Assembly (NCBI GenBank): GCA_017654935.2 | Contig: CM065698.1 | Span: 563,376-627,375, forward strand | Direction: 5' to 3' | Source of the DNA: Phymorhynchus buccinoides | Lineage: Eukaryota > Mollusca > Gastropoda > Neogastropoda > Raphitomidae | DNA length: 64,000 bases | Shown: positions 21,163 to 31,452 of the stretch, piece after piece | Layout of the letters: every line of letters starts with the position of its first letter | Numbering within the stretch: the first letter of the stretch is position 1 | Position numbers and translations under genes: made by a program | The notes under the pieces: generated by a model | What the model was told of the DNA's origin: nothing | The model's database searches: none | What the model saw: only the letters and a program-made list of their open reading frames with translations

Positions 21163-21483
21163 CCCTTTCGCCGCCGATGTCCACACTAAAAGGCGTGAAA
21201 TTAGGATATGTTATCCAATGACCTTATGTTGTTAATTTTGGGAATATAAGGAAAGGCCTTATTTGACACATGTCATAGTGGGATTCACAGTATTGCAGAT
21301 GTGGAGATAAGGAAAGGCCTTATTTGATACATGTCATAGTGGGATTCACAGTATTGCAGATGTGGAGATAAGGAAAGGCCTTATTTGACACATGTCATAG
21401 TGGGATTCACAGTATTGCAGATGCCAACTTTTCTTTACCCTTGACAGAAATGTTTGGCTACAAAATGGCTGGCGGCAAAAGGG
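21163..21483. mobile_element. TTAA-type MITE (copy 1)
   Basis: CCCTTTCGCCGCC (from 21,163) and GGCGGCAAAAGGG (to 21,483) are terminal inverted repeats, flanked by TTAA at 21,159-21,162 and 21,484-21,487. That is the target duplication of piggyBac-like transposons. The interior has three tandem 60-bp units (GGAAAGGCCTTATTTGACAC). It has no transposase. A second copy lies at 38,232-38,482. Confidence 0.82.
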
Positions 21484-21743
21484 TTAAAACCCCCAGTTCA
21501 GCCGGGAAGGAACAGGCCCCACTTCCAGCAACAAGCGGGGGAGGGGGATCTAATTTTAGTGGTCAATTTGCGCAGGCTCAGATGGAGATCTATCTGATCA
21601 GTATAGTAATGTCATAGTATAGTTGCGCAGCGTATTGGCCATGAGGCCTGTTGCTGATCTTTTGATCAGGAAACTAACTCGCCTAACTTTGGGCAACAAC
21701 CTAGCAATCTTTTGATTGCTCTTATTTCTACGACTGTTCACAC

Positions 21744-22268
21744 GGGCGGTCTGCTGCAGACACACTGGCTGTGGCACGCAGCGGGTGATTCACATTGCTA
21801 CAATACATAGTCCTCGAGAACCTTGTCTATGGGCGGTCTGCAGCAGACACACTGGCTGTGGCACGCAGCGGGTGATTCACATTGCTACAATACATAGTCC
21901 TCGAGAACCTTGTCTATGGGCGGTCTGCAGCAGACACACTGGCTGTGGCACGCAGCGGGTGATTCACATTGCTACAATACATAGTCCTCGAGAACCTTGT
22001 CTATGGGCGGTCTGCTGCAGACACACTGGCTGTGGCACGCAGCAGGTGATTCACATTGCTACAATACATAGTCCTCGAGAACCTTGTCTATGGGCGGTCT
22101 GCAGCAGACACACTGGCTGTGGCACGCAGCGGGTGACTCACATTGCTACAATACATAGTCCTCGAGAACCTTGTCTATGGGCGGTCTGCAGCAGACACAC
22201 TGGCTGTGGTACGCAGTGGGTGACTCACGTTGCTACAATACATATAGTCCTCGAGAACCTTGTCTATT
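21744..22268. repeat. 87-bp tandem repeat, 6 copies
   Basis: Units run from GGGCGGTCTGC(A/T)GCAGACAC to TAGTCCTCGAGAACCTTGTC. The period is 87 (29 codons) and stop-free in one frame, hence a repetitive 196-residue frame without family resemblance. TCTGCAGCAGA forms a small palindrome in each unit. The stretch 21,488-21,743 has no recognisable feature. Confidence 0.92.
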
Positions 22269-22604
22269 CTGTTCTTGAAACTTTTGTTGCACCAGATAAG
22301 GGATAAGTGGTCTGCTTGTTTACTTCTAGTCTTGATGAAAACTTTCATTTATTAATGTGAAAGATCGGTTGCACGTTTCCTAGCTTTTGTACAAAATCGT
22401 GGAATCAATCTCATTTCAGCAAGGCAGTGGTTGTTTGACCTCATGTGGCTAAAGGGTCGAGTTTCTCTAGACGACGGTCGCCGCACGCGCATAACTGTTA
22501 CGCCAAAAGGGGTCTAAGAAACACTTTAGAAAACGTTTGCGGAAAAAATATTACAAGCTCTTGTCTGATTGGTCAAAAAAAGTATTATTTTAACCAAACT
22601 TTAA
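22269..22604. other. Unassigned spacer upstream of C8orf33 exons
   Basis: No exon is recognised. It holds GACGGTCGCCGCACGCGCAT (22,472) and an inverted CCAAT box (TGATTGGTC, 22,566). This could be promoter or 5' UTR of the gene downstream, but there is no direct support. Confidence 0.3.
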
Positions 22605-23975
22605 TGATGATGATGACGAAAATGATGATGATGCAGATGGAGGTGGACTGGTGTCTGTGCGATGATGACAAAGAATGATGATGATAATGATGGTGATGGA
22701 GGTGGACTGGTGTCTGTGCGATGATGACAAAGAATGATGACGATGACAAAGATGATAATGATGATGGTGATGAAGATGGAGGATGATCAGCTACAGATGG
22801 AGGTGGACTGGTGTCTGTGCGATGATGACAAAGAATGATGATGATGATGACAAAGAATGATACTGATGGTGATGGAGGTGGACTGGTGTCTGTGCGATGA
22901 TGACAAAGAATGATGATGATGATGACAAAGAATGATGATGACGATGACAAAGATGATACTGATGGTGATGGAGGTGGACTGGTATCTGTGCGATGATGAC
23001 AAAGAATGATGACGATGACAAAGATGATAATGATGATGGTGATGAAGATGGAGGATGATCAGCTACAGATGGAGGTGGACTGGTGTCTGTGCGATGATGA
23101 CAAAGAATGATGATGACGATGACAAAGATGATACTGATGGTGATGGAGGTGGACTGGTGTCTGTGCGATGATGACAAAGAATGATGACGATGACAAAGAT
23201 GATAATGATGATGGTGATGAAGATGGAGGATGATCAGCTACAGATGGAGGTGGACTGGTGTCTGTGCGATGATGACAAAGAATGATGATGACGATGACAA
23301 AGATGATACTGATGGTGATGGAGGTGGACTGGTATCTGTGCGATGATGACAAAGAATGATGACGATGACAAAGATGATGAGGGTGATGAAGATGGAGGAT
23401 GATCAGCTACAGATGGAGGTGGACTGGTGTCTGTGCGATGATGACAAAGAATGATGATGACGATGACAAAGAATGATGATGATGATAACAAAGATGATAA
23501 TGATGATGATGGTGATGCAGATGGAGGATGATCAGCTACAGATGGAGGTGGACTGGTGTCTGTGTGATGATGATGATGATGATGATGACAAAGAATGATG
23601 ATGACAAAGAATGATGATGATGATGACAAAGAATGATGATGATGATGACAAAGAATGATGATGATGCAGATGGAGGATGATCAGCTACAGCTAGAGGTGG
23701 ACTGGTGTCTGTGATGATGATAAATATGATGATGATAATGATGATGAAGAAGATGATAATAATGATGATGATGATGGTGTTGCAGGTGGAGGATGATCAG
23801 CTACAGCTAGAGGTGGACTGGTGTCTGTGATGATGATAAATATGATGAAGAAGATGATAATAATGATGATGGTGAAGATGATGATGATGGTGTTGCAGAT
23901 GGAGGATGATCAGCTACAGCTAGAGGTGGACTGGTGTCTGTGATGATGAAGATGATGATGATGATGGTGTTGCAG
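22605..23975. repeat. Exon-shard minisatellite before C8orf33 exon A
   Basis: GATGAT-rich array with about 14 embedded copies of exon A sequence: GGAGGTGGACTGGTGTCTGT in each, and in many also GATGGAGGATGATCAGCTAC just upstream. Between shards run GATGATGACAAAGAATGATG variants. Several shards keep the acceptor-like GATGCAG|ATGGAG or GTTGCAG|ATGGAG border of the real exon. The order grades from short (22.6 kb) to exon-like (23.9 kb). Confidence 0.92.
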
Positions 23976-24066
23976 ATGGAGGATGATCAGCTACAGCTAG
24001 AGGTGGACTGGTGTCTGTGCAGACTAGAGGAGAAAATGGCCTCCCTCGACCCCTACAGTCGACCAG
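23976..24066 (+). CDS. C8orf33: C8orf33/UPF0488 homolog, exon A
   Basis: Ninety-one nt between acceptor GGTGTTGCAG and donor GTAGTG. It encodes MEDDQLQLEVDWCLCRLEEK and MASLDPYSRP plus one base (phase 1). C8orf33 proteins have a conserved 'ELxWCVEQLELGL' segment, which EVDWCLCRLEEKM matches. The protein (DUF4615/UPF0488) is a small uncharacterised, probably nuclear, basic protein. The ATG at the exon start could be internal, since homologs have residues before this motif and an acceptor precedes it. I saw no upstream exon. Splicing to exon B gives SRP-AQEAAK in frame. The whole exon is the last and complete member of an array of its own shards. Confidence 0.75.
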
Positions 24067-24167
24067 GTAGTGAAGATATTCTGAAATAGGAAATTCAGTC
24101 ATTGCTCCTCAGGGACGATAAAACTAAGAAAAATAATTATAATGGGAGTTAATAAAAGCACTTTATT

Positions 24168-24895
24168 CTCAAGACGCCGGCCATCAAGAAGACAGGCCAT
24201 TGTTTGTGTGGGTGTTGCCAGTAAACGGGTGTGGGTTACCTATCTCTTTTCTGTATTGGTGATGGTATCACTGTGTTACTGTTATGTTTCCAGGCCATTG
24301 TTTGTGTGGGTGTGTTGGTAAACAGGTGTTATGTGGGTTACCACTGTCTGTTCTGTATTGGTGATGGTATCACTGTGTTATTTTTCCAGGCCATTGTTAG
24401 TGTGGGTGTGTTGGTAAACAGGTGTTATGTGGGTTACCACTGTCTGTTCTGTATTGGTGATGGTATCACTGTGTTATTTTTCCAGGCCATTGTTAGTGTG
24501 GGTGTGTTGGTAAACAGGTGTTATGTGGGTTAGCACTGTCTGTTCTGTATTGGTGATGGTACCACTGTGTTATGTTTCCAGGCCATTGTTAGTGTGGGTG
24601 TGTTGGTAAACAGGTGTTATGTGGGTTAGCACTGTCTGTTCTGTATTGGTGATGGTACCACTGTGTTATGTTTCCAGGCCATTGTTAGTGTGGGTGTGTT
24701 GGTAAACAGGTGTTATGTGGGTTAGCACTGTCTGTTCTGTATTGGTGATGGTACCACTGTGTTATGTTTCCAGGCCATTGTTAGTGTGGGTGTGTTGGTA
24801 AACAGGTGTTATGTGGGTTACCTGTCTCTGTTCTGTATTAGTGATGGCATCACTGTGTTGCTTCCAGGCCATTGTTTGTGTGTGTGTGTTGGGTA
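24168..24895. repeat. About 95-bp tandem repeat seeded by an exon B shard
   Basis: It begins with CCGGCCATCAAGAAGACAGG CCAT at 24,179, a near copy of exon B (CCGGTCATCAAGAAGAGACA GGCCAT at 25,293). Seven following units carry only CCAGGCCATTGTTAGTGTGG and GGTGATGGTA(C/T)CACTGTG. Each unit has a pyrimidine stretch and CCAG before GCCATTG, an acceptor-like border. Degenerate copies run to 24,950. Confidence 0.88.
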
Positions 24896-24954
24896 AACAG
24901 GTGTGGCTTAGCACTGTCTTTGGGTGGCAGTAACTGTATGTTATCACTGTGTTC

Positions 24955-25232
24955 TTTTGACATACATTATTGTGTCTGTCTTTTCTAGGTTGGGTGGTGA
25001 TATGTTATCACTGTGTTCTTTTGACATACATTATTGTGTCTGTCTTTTCTAGGTTGGGTGGTGATATGTTATCACTGTGTTCTTTTGACATACATTATTG
25101 TGTCTGTCTTTTCTAGGTTGGGTGGTGATATGTTATCACTGTGTTCTTTTGACATACATTATTGTGTCTGTCTTTTCTAGGTTGGGTGGTGATATGTTAT
25201 CACTGTGTTCTTTTGACATACATTATTGTGTT
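24955..25232. repeat. 64-bp tandem repeat of decoy acceptors
   Basis: Four copies of TGTGTCTGTCTTTTCTAGGT followed by TGGGTGGTGATATGTTATCA and CTGTGTTCTTTTGACATA. In the final unit the same position holds the real acceptor of exon B (CATTATTGTGTTTTAACATT TTCAG). Each upstream copy therefore offers a strong pyrimidine tract plus TAG at the equivalent place. Confidence 0.92.
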
Positions 25233-25245
25233 TTAACATTTTCAG

Positions 25246-25380
25246 CCCAAGAGGCAGCCAAGGTTCATCGTATTCTGAAGAGCAGCAAAGCACCGGTCAT
25301 CAAGAAGAGACAGGCCATGAGGAACATGTTTGGAGACTACAGAGCTAAGATGAAGACTGCTGAAAAGAAAAGCTTAGCTG
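25246..25380 (+). CDS. C8orf33: C8orf33/UPF0488 homolog, exon B
   Basis: A 135-nt exon, acceptor TTAACATTTTCAG and perfect donor GTGAGT. It encodes QEAAKVHRILKSSKAPVIKK, RQAMRNMFGDYRAKMKTAEK and KSLA. The RKRQxMxxxFGDYRAxM block is the most conserved part of the C8orf33 family, so this is the best-supported exon of the gene. Both introns around it are phase 1, making it in frame with exons A and C. The donor is followed at once by an (ATC)n microsatellite (GTGAGTCATCATCATC), and the upstream intron ends in decoy-acceptor repeats. Confidence 0.82.
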
Positions 25381-25385
25381 GTGAG

Positions 25386-25571
25386 TCATCATCATCACCA
25401 TCATCATCGTTGTCATCATCATCATCATTGTCACCATCATCATCGTCACCATCATCATCATCGTCGTCATCATCATCATCATCATCGTTGTCATCATCAT
25501 CGTCACCATCATCATCGTCACCATCATCATCATCATCATCGTCGTCATCATCATCATTGTCATCATCATCG

Positions 25572-25603
<32 letters not shown>

Positions 25604-25625
25604 GTCGTCATCATGATGATGATGT
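25386..25625. repeat. (ATC/GTC)n microsatellite at the exon B donor
   Basis: About 75 trinucleotide units begin 5 bases after the donor GT. Ser- or His-rich frames through it are artefacts of reading past the splice site. Confidence 0.93.
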
Positions 25626-25689
25626 GAGGATAAACATATTGGGGTTTACAAGGCCAAAATAAAGCCAGTGTGAATAGATGAGTTGAGCT

Positions 25690-26226
25690 TAGCAGAGGGA
25701 GGTTTTGAGGGTTTAAGATGAGTGATAATGGTTTTGACAGAGAATTTTAGGGTTTAAAATGGCTGATTATGGTTTTGACCGAGAGTTTGAGGGTTTAAGA
25801 TGGCTGATTATGGTTTTGACCGAGAGTTTGAGGGTTTAAAATGGCTGATTATGGTTTTGACCGAGAGTTTCAGGGTTTAAGATGGCTGATTATGGTTTTG
25901 ACCGAGAGTTTGAGGGTTTAAAATGGCTGATTATGGTTTTGACCGAGAGTTTGAGGGTTTAAGATGACTGATTATGGTTTTGACCGAGAGTTTCAGGGTT
26001 TAAGATGGCTGATTATGGTTTTGACCGAGAGTTTGAGGGTTTAAGATGGCTGATTATGGTTTTGACCGAGAGTTTGAGGGTTTAAGATGGCTGATTATGG
26101 TTTTGACCGAGAGTTTGAGGGTTTAAGATGACTGATTATGGTTTTGACCGAGAGTTTGAGGGTTTAAGATGGCTGATTATGGTTTTGACCGAGAGTTTGA
26201 GGGTTTAAGATGGCTGATAATGGTAC
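25690..26226. repeat. About 47-bp tandem repeat, 11 copies
   Basis: The unit GATTATGGTTTTGACCGAGA plus GTTT(C/G)AGGGTTTAA(A/G)ATGGCT is highly uniform. Its AAATGGCTGATTATG core is related to the 24-bp array at 27.8 kb, on the other side of a TIR element. Confidence 0.92.
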
Positions 26227-26236
26227 TGAGGGTGTA

Positions 26237-27803
26237 ACTCTCCTGACGCCAGTGGCGGTAGTTACCGACGCGGCAGGCTTGCCACATGGTTGCCCATGTG
26301 CTTTTCTATTTTTAGAGGCCTACAATTACATCATTGTATTTCCGCCTGTTGACGCACATGTGCTTTTCTATTTTTAGAGGCTTACAATTACATCATTGTA
26401 TTTCCGCCTGTTGACGCACATGTGCTTTTCTATTTTTAGAGGCCTACAATTACATCATTGTATTTCCGCCTGTTGACGCACATGTGCTTTTCTATTTTTA
26501 GAGGCTTACAATTACATCATTGTATTTCCGCCTGTTGACGCACATGTGCTTTTCTATTTTTAGAGGCCTACAATTACATCATTGTATTTCCGCCTGTTGA
26601 CGCACATGTGCTTTTCTATTTTTAGAGGCTTACAATTACATCATTGTATTTCCGCCTGTTGACGCACATGTGCTTTTCTATTTTTAGAGGCTTACAATTA
26701 CATCATTGTATTTCCGCCTGTTGACGCACATGTGCTTTTCTATTTTTAGAGGCCTACAATTACATCATTGTATTTCCGCCTGTTGACGCACATGTGCTTT
26801 TCTATTTTTAGAGGCTTACAATTACATCATTGTATTTCCGCCTGTTGACGCACATGTGCTTTTCTATTTTTAGAGGCTTACAATTACATCATTGTATTTC
26901 CGCCTGTTGACGCACATGCGCAGTCAAAATAAAATGGTCTTCCGCCTTGTCTAGTAACGGCTCCAACCGTTTACAGTTGATTGGGAAAAAAAAAGATTTG
27001 GTGGTGGTGACTCGCCACGAGTGGAGTCGATAGGCGACCATGACAGGATTGATGTACTTCTTGGAGGAATTGCACTTAGAATGTAGCTGAATCGAAGTTG
27101 AAACTGGATCAACTGACTCGGCAGAAGAGGAGGGTAGCAGCAGATTGAGAAAGGTTGATCCGATTTCAAAAAATAATTTTTGGATAGTTCTCATGAGGAC
27201 AGCATCGCCATTTTCCAAATAGAGTTGATTCTTATCAATGAAAGAAACGATGAAGATTTTTGGATTAAAACTTGAGATAATTGTTGAAGCGAAGCAAAGA
27301 AGAGTACTGAAGAGTGTTAGGTGGAAATCAGCCCATCTTTTTGATTCGAAGTCGGATGAATAGATCAAATTAATTGGATGAATAGATCAAATTAATTGGC
27401 GATCTTGAAGTCAGTGTTTAGAATGATTTGGTGAAAGTCCAACCCCGACGTGTCAGTTGGCCCAATAACAACCGATTTACACGGATTGTAGCCAAGTAAG
27501 TTCAAATGTGTCTTTCTTATCAATTATCTATAGCACGCGCAGTTCCAAACCAACACATGTGACACAAAGTTGGCATGATTTTGTTTTTATTTTCTTGACA
27601 CAATACACAATCACCACCATCATCAACAACATCTCCATCAAAAACACAACAAATCATTTTGTCCAAAAAAAAAAAAATGTTTACACCCTCCTACCAAGTT
27701 TCATGGCTTTTTGATGAGAACTTTATTTTCTGTAAGTTTTTAAAATAAAGTAGGTGGTCAAATTCAGAATCTTTGAAATGCACTTGGCGTGAGGAGAGTT
27801 AAA
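26237..27803. mobile_element. TIR DNA transposon remnant
   Basis: GTAACTCTCCTGACGCCA at 26,235-26,252 and TGGCGTGAGGAGAGTTA at 27,786-27,802 are inverted with one or two mismatches. The element interrupts related arrays (47-bp on the left, 24-bp on the right), which supports insertion. A 160-codon minus-strand frame (27,368-26,889) is of unknown family and contains part of the inner array. The superfamily cannot be assigned: the flanks show TA or imperfect TTAA. Confidence 0.55.
26292..26922. repeat. 62-bp tandem repeat, 10 copies
   Basis: The unit GCACATGTGCTTTTCTATTT plus TTAGAGGC(C/T)TACAATTACA and TCATTGTATTTCCGCCTGTT GAC is near-identical, with a single C/T site alternating among copies. 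It lies inside the TIR element, close to its left end. Confidence 0.95.
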
Positions 27804-28100
27804 ATGACTGATTATGTATTATTAAAATGACTGATTATGTATTATTAAAATGACTGATTATGTATTATTAAAATGACTGATTATGTATTATTAAAATGAC
27901 TGATTATGTATTATTAAAATGACTGATTATGTATTATTAAAATGATGATTATGTATTATTAAAATGACTGATTATGTATTATTAAAATGACTGATTATGT
28001 ATTATTAAAATGACTGATTATGTATTATTAAAATGACTGATTATGTATTATTAAAATGACTGATTATGTATTATTAAAATGACTGATTATGTATTATGTA
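27797..28100. repeat. 24-bp tandem repeat, 13 copies
   Basis: The unit AAAATGACTGATTATGTATT ATTA is almost perfect, with one copy missing a C. Confidence 0.95.
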
Positions 28101-28216
28101 TGGAGGGTTTCAGGGATGTGGGAGCTACGCATGAGCACATAAATGCGATTTATTCAACTATTTGATTTTTTTTTTTAAACATAGAGACGATTGTACAGAT
28201 TATTGAGTTATTGAGT

Positions 28217-28217
<1 letters not shown>

Positions 28218-28267
<50 letters not shown>
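28218..28267. repeat. Poly(G) tract of 50
   Basis: An uninterrupted G-run of about 50, capable of quadruplex formation. It is followed by 300 bp of unrecognised sequence to the next array. Confidence 0.95.
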
Positions 28268-28268
<1 letters not shown>

Positions 28269-28589
28269 CTTTTTGCACACACAGTGAAACAAAAGAAGTT
28301 TGTTGTGTGAGTACATTCCCTTGACTGAATTTTGTAAGCTTCTCTTTGGTTGGCCAGTTACGTCCATTGGCATTGTGCTATTTTCATGTGTTCGGCTGAT
28401 TCCTCAGTGTGATTTTGAAGGAGGATTTTGATGTTTTCAAAGCTATTGAGTGAACGTTTCATCTTCAACCATGAAAATTATACATAGGACCATAGATTTG
28501 AAGAAAGGGGAGATCAACAAAGGATGCCAACATAAATTTGACAGGACTTGGCTGGATGAAACTGTATCGGACAGTAACATCTGCATAGG

Positions 28590-29643
28590 GGAGAGTAGAC
28601 TACTTTGTAAATAACGAAGGCTGGTGATGTGTGTGTCCTTTGAGTAGACTACTGTGTAAATAACGAAGGCTGGTGATGTGTGTGTCCTTTGAGTAGACTA
28701 CTGTGTAAATAACGAAGGCTGGTGATGTGTGTGTCCTTTGAGTAGACTACTTTGTAATAACGAAGGCTGGTGATGTGTGTGTCCTTTGAGTAGACTACTT
28801 TGTAAATAACGAAGGCTGGTAACGTGTGTCCACAGCTGTGTGTAAATAACGAAGGCTGGTGATGTGTGTGTCCTTTGAGTAGACTACTTTGTAAATAACG
28901 AAGGCTGGTGATGTGCGTGTCCTTTGAGTAGACTACTTTGTAAATAACGAAGGCTGGTGATGTGTGTGTCCTTTGAGTAGACTACTTTGTAAATAACGAA
29001 GGCTGGTGATGTGTGTGTCCTTTGAGTAGACTACTTTGTAAATAACGAAGGCTGGTGATGTGTGTGTCCTTTGAGTAGACTACTGTGTAAATAACGAAGG
29101 CTGGTGATGTGTGTGTCCTTTGAGTAGACTACTTTGTAAATAACGAAGGCTGGTGATGTGTGTGTCCTTTGACGAAGGCTGGTGATGTGTGTGTCCACAG
29201 CTGTGTGTAAATAACGAAGGCTGGTAACATGTGTCCACAGCTGTGTGTAAATAACGAAGGCTGGTGATGTGTGTGTCCACAGCTGTGTGTAAATAACGAA
29301 GGCTGGTAACGTGTGTCCACAGCTGTGTGTAAATAACGAAGGCTGGTAATGTGTGTGTCCTTTGAGTAGACTACTTTGTAAATAACGAAGGCTGGTGATG
29401 TGTGTCCACAGCTGTGTGTAAATAACGAAGGCTGGTAACGTGTGTCCACAGCTGTGTGTAAATAACGAAGGCTGGTAACGTGTGTCCACAGCTGTGTGTA
29501 AATAACGAAGGCTGGTGATGTGTGTGTCCACAGCTGTGTGTAAATAACGAAGGCTGGTAACGTGTGTCCACAGCTGTGTGTAAATAACGAAGGCTGGTAA
29601 TGTGTGTGCACAGCTGTGCGTAAATAACGAAGGCTGGTAATGT
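28590..29643. repeat. Acceptor-bearing array before C8orf33 exon C, part 1
   Basis: Two unit types share GTAAATAACGAAGGCTGGT. A 49-bp form has GATGTGTGTGTCCTTTGAGT and AGACTACTTT. A 40-bp form has AACGTGTGTCCACAGCTGTG. The short form contains the exact acceptor of exon C (GTGTGTCCACAG). The array is interrupted by a hAT-like element and resumes at 30,715. Confidence 0.93.
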
Positions 29644-30714
29644 CAGGGGTGGGATTTTGTCCGTTTTTTTGCCGGAAATCCGGTATTTAAAAAAAAAATC
29701 CGACATTGAAAAAAAAAAATTACGGCAAAAAATAAATATATTTCTTTAACCCTAGTAGTGCTGTTCCCGGATTGATACGGGATAGCCCCCCCTAGAGCCA
29801 ATAGCGGCTCCCAGAATATTCCGGGAAGCCCACATGACATCACAAAGCACTTAATATAGCGGCCAATCATTGAATACTTGTGTACCTACCACACTACGTC
29901 ATCAAAAAAGGGGTTGCGCTTGACATCACATGCATTAAATGCGGTATTTTCATTGGTTAAAGGGGTGAAATAATATTTTTTATTTGGGTCGATCTATTTC
30001 GGGGTCAGACTGAAGAGAATACAAATGGCGACCAGATTTTTATTGTCCATTCGAAGAGCTTTCCAGGCAGATTTTTTATGGTAGAGATCGTAATTAGGGC
30101 TTGAAATGAGTCAGTTTAGATTATATTATCACTGGCGAGTACGATGATGTGAGAATTTTGAACTTTTCAACGGAAAGCGAAGTGAAAATTGATCGCGATG
30201 TTGCCGAGTTGCAACTTGGCGGCCGGCCGAGTGAATTTCTCTACAGGTGCGATCGCGAACATTTCCAGGTATTTTGCTTTTTTCTGCTTGTTTTATACTA
30301 AAATCGACAAAGAATTAATGACTGAAGGTACTAATAAAGCTTTTCTGACGAAATTGAGCAACAAAATCATCGCAATATCGAAAATCGACGCCGATGTTCG
30401 CGGAAACTGATCTTGCTACGGTTACGGCTAACAATCAAAGACTTGACTTCGATTAGGTCTACCTTTATTTTAAACAAATTACCCGATAATTCCAAAGATG
30501 CCAGTGTCTAAATGTCTTTGGATGATTATTCTTTTATTATTTGCACACCGTTCATCCATCGATCCAAGTTAAAGGCACAAAAATAGCCTGGAGAGTGGTT
30601 GCATTTTAAAAAATTTCAACACACCTGTCCGTTCATTTTGTTCAGGGGGTGGGCCGCGGGTTGTTGAAAATCTAGTTTTCCTTTTTTTTTTTCTTTGGTC
30701 CAATCCCACCCCTG
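29644..30714. mobile_element. hAT-like element in the exon C array
   Basis: The ends are CAGGGGTGGGATT and AATCCCACCCCTG. AATGT is duplicated on both sides (29,639-29,643 and 30,715-30,719), and removing the insert restores an ordinary unit GGCTGGTAATGTGTGTCCAC AG. CAGGGGTG termini are typical of hAT elements; the 5-bp duplication is shorter than the usual 8. Inside are inverted CCAAT boxes and a short ATG frame (30,025), but no transposase domain is recognisable. Confidence 0.78.
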
Positions 30715-31015
30715 AATGTGTGTCCACAGCTGTGTGTAAATAAGGAAGGCTGGTGATGTGTGTGTCCACAGCTGTGTGTAAATAACGAAGGCTGGTAATG
30801 CGTGTCCACAGCTGTGTGTAAATAACGAAGGCTGGTAATGTGTGTCCACAGCTGTGTGTAAATAACGAAGGCTGGTAACGTGTGTCCACATCTGTGCGTA
30901 AATAACGAAGGCTGGTAACGTGTGTGTCCACAGCTGTGCGTAAATAACGAAGGCTGGTAACGTGTGTCCACAGCTGTGTGTAAATAACGAAGGCTGGTAA
31001 CGTGTGTGTCCACAG
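30715..31015. repeat. Acceptor-bearing array before C8orf33 exon C, part 2
   Basis: Seven or so 40-bp units each contain GTGTCCACAG(C/T)TGTG. The last unit's GTGTGTCCACAG is the functional acceptor of exon C, where the repeat is replaced by CCATGAAGAAG. Confidence 0.93.
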
Positions 31016-31452
31016 CCATGAAGAAGTCAAAGCTGGTAGCCGTCACAGAGCCGCCCAGTCAGTCCAAGTTCTTCAAACGAAGCGCAGGGGCCGCAGCCTC
31101 TCACCACAATGCTGAAAACATGACCGACTCCGCAACTGACTGTTTGAACCAGCTGTCTGTCAGCCGCAACCAGCCAACGGACCAACCGCACGACCACTGT
31201 CCCACTGAGAGCGAGGCTGCAAACAGTGAATCCGCTAAGAGTGAAGCCGGGAAGAATGAAGCCACAAAATCTGAAGGCGCAGAGGAGTTTCGTTTCAATT
31301 TTTCCAGCAGTGAAGAGGCCCATCATTGGGACAGTGATAGAGCAGCCATGACTTTGTCCAGGAAAACAGCGAGTCAGAACTACTTTGAGTTCCAGCCATC
31401 CAGTGAACAGTTCCGCTTCAACTTCGCTGTGCAGGAGGATGTGTCCAAATAG
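31016..31452 (+). CDS. C8orf33: C8orf33/UPF0488 homolog, terminal exon C
   Basis: A 437-nt exon from acceptor GTGTGTCCACAG to TAG. Joined to exon B it reads SLA-AMKKSKLVAVTEPP and onward. The first two thirds are low in order: Ser/Asn/Glu/Lys-rich with imperfect repeats (SEAANSESAKSEAGKNEATK). Near the end come EEFRFNFSSSEEAHHWDSDR and SSEQFRFNFAVQEDVSK. C8orf33 proteins end in a single 'EEFRFNF' motif, so the motif is duplicated here. Base composition and an intact frame indicate a functional coding exon. The function of the family is unknown. The region just past the stop has itself been copied into the array downstream. Confidence 0.78.

Noticed and set aside
26889..27368. 160-residue minus-strand frame as a gene
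   Set aside because: It lies inside a TIR element and overlaps a 62-bp satellite, and I recognise no transposase motif; noted under the element only.
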